A stretch of 64,000 bases of DNA from assembly GCF_024505085.1 (NCBI RefSeq), contig NZ_JANIBC010000003.1, forward strand, positions 62,001 through 126,000. Reading direction: 5' to 3'. The notes under the pieces were generated by a model. The model had not been told where the DNA came from. It did not search any database and saw nothing but the letters and a program-made list of their open reading frames with translations. Made by a program: the position numbers and the translations under genes. How positions within the stretch are numbered: the stretch's first letter is position 1; every line of letters begins with the position of its first letter. The DNA comes from Parvularcula maris. GTDB taxonomy: Bacteria > Pseudomonadota > Alphaproteobacteria > Caulobacterales > Parvularculaceae. Positions 63,663 to 64,000 of this stretch are shown one piece after another.

Positions 63663-64000
63663 CCTAGATAAAGAACCCGACCAGCGAGTAGATCAGGTTG
63701 AACGGCTTGTTGAGGTCCGCCTGGGTGTCCTGCTCGGTGGCTGAGAGCACGGCGCCGTTTCCGTCCATCACGCTGTCGATGAAGTCCTCGAGTTCGAGGC
63801 CCAGCTCCTGGATGTCGCCGTTCTCGATGTCGATGATCGTCGTGCAGTGGCTGTCATTGACGTCGCGGAAATAGGGGAAGTAGCCGCCATAGTTCGGGTA
63901 CGAAGCGAGCTGGCTTCTTAGCTTGCCGGTGTCCTGCTGCCACTTCTCGGTAATCAGCGCTTCTCTCTGCGACTGACTGCCAGCGTTCTGGATCTCCGGG
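63663..64000 (-). CDS. C-terminal part of an unknown protein, cut by the window edge
   Basis: Open without a stop for 112 codons from the TAG at 63663 to the edge; no start lies inside. The readable end is ...SQLASYPNYGGYFPYFRDVND then SHCTTIIDIENGDIQELGLE, an acidic stretch, and a final NLIYSLVGFFI. Aromatic- and acid-rich, with one Cys. No family recognised. Codon choice is like neighbouring genes, supporting a real gene. Confidence 0.6.

Overview
The window is a gene-dense, GC-rich stretch of an alphaproteobacterial chromosome. The class is read from gene content: an ATP12-type F1-ATPase assembly chaperone, a CIA30/NDUFAF1-like protein, the dnaG-rpoD pair near yqeY and carA, the aroK-aroB-CorC order, and the fabD-fabG-acpP-fabF-mltG-yicC-gmk order. 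A complete carotenoid set (crtE, crtB, crtI, crtY, crtW, crtZ) predicts a pigmented organism able to make astaxanthin. Two proteins carry a VPVPGA-type C-terminal sorting signal, so an exosortase-like system is expected elsewhere in the genome. Genus cannot be fixed from the sequence alone.

Layout. 1-3.7 kb: end of an ABC exporter, a DMT permease and a cytoplasmic-type amidase in one overlapping operon; then an ABA4-like membrane protein with a 30-residue partner, gluconokinase and a YaiI-type protein. 3.9-7.7 kb: rpoD and dnaG. 7.9-11.8 kb: first sorting-signal protein, yqeY, carA and threonine synthase. 12-17.1 kb: sirtuin and patatin pair, CorC-type protein, aroB, aroK. 17.2-19.2 kb: crcB, pseudouridine synthase and ATP12 chaperone, each overlapping the next. 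19.3-23.6 kb: rpsF-rpsR-rplI, dnaB, alr. 23.9-31.1 kb: secreted DUF1223 protein, a lipoprotein catalase-peroxidase, a cation diffusion facilitator, small proteins and a transaldolase-like aldolase. 31.2-37.8 kb: glyQ-mtgA and an opposing mnmC/lytic transglycosylase pair, then a serine hydrolase with a small lipoprotein. 38.2-43.4 kb: two alpha/beta hydrolases, CIA30, recQ. 43.5 kb: tRNA-Val. 44-44.8 kb: peroxiredoxin-like and YbjQ-like pair. 45-55.8 kb: fatty-acid synthesis cluster, interrupted by a sorting-signal protein, a hybrid histidine kinase, an NTF2-like protein and an MscS channel. 56.1-62.8 kb: Hpt protein, crtE and the opposing crtY-crtI-unknown-crtB-crtW-crtZ operon. 63 kb: a membrane-anchored ribbon-helix-helix protein that shares a control region with the crt operon, then a gene cut by the right edge.

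The intergenic space is unusually structured. Eight copies of one bipartite palindromic element (GTCATCCCGG ... CCGGGATGAC) sit between genes, roughly one per 8 kb. Two other palindromic families (CTCCCCC-type and CCTCTCCCG-type), one MITE-like element and several strong hairpins account for most of the remaining gaps. No CRISPR array, rRNA, prophage or intact insertion sequence was seen. The most interesting leads are two identical 15-base operator-like repeats, 22 bp apart, between the crt operon and the membrane-anchored ribbon-helix-helix gene; the unknown membrane protein inside the crt operon; the eight-copy element family; and the lipoprotein KatG.
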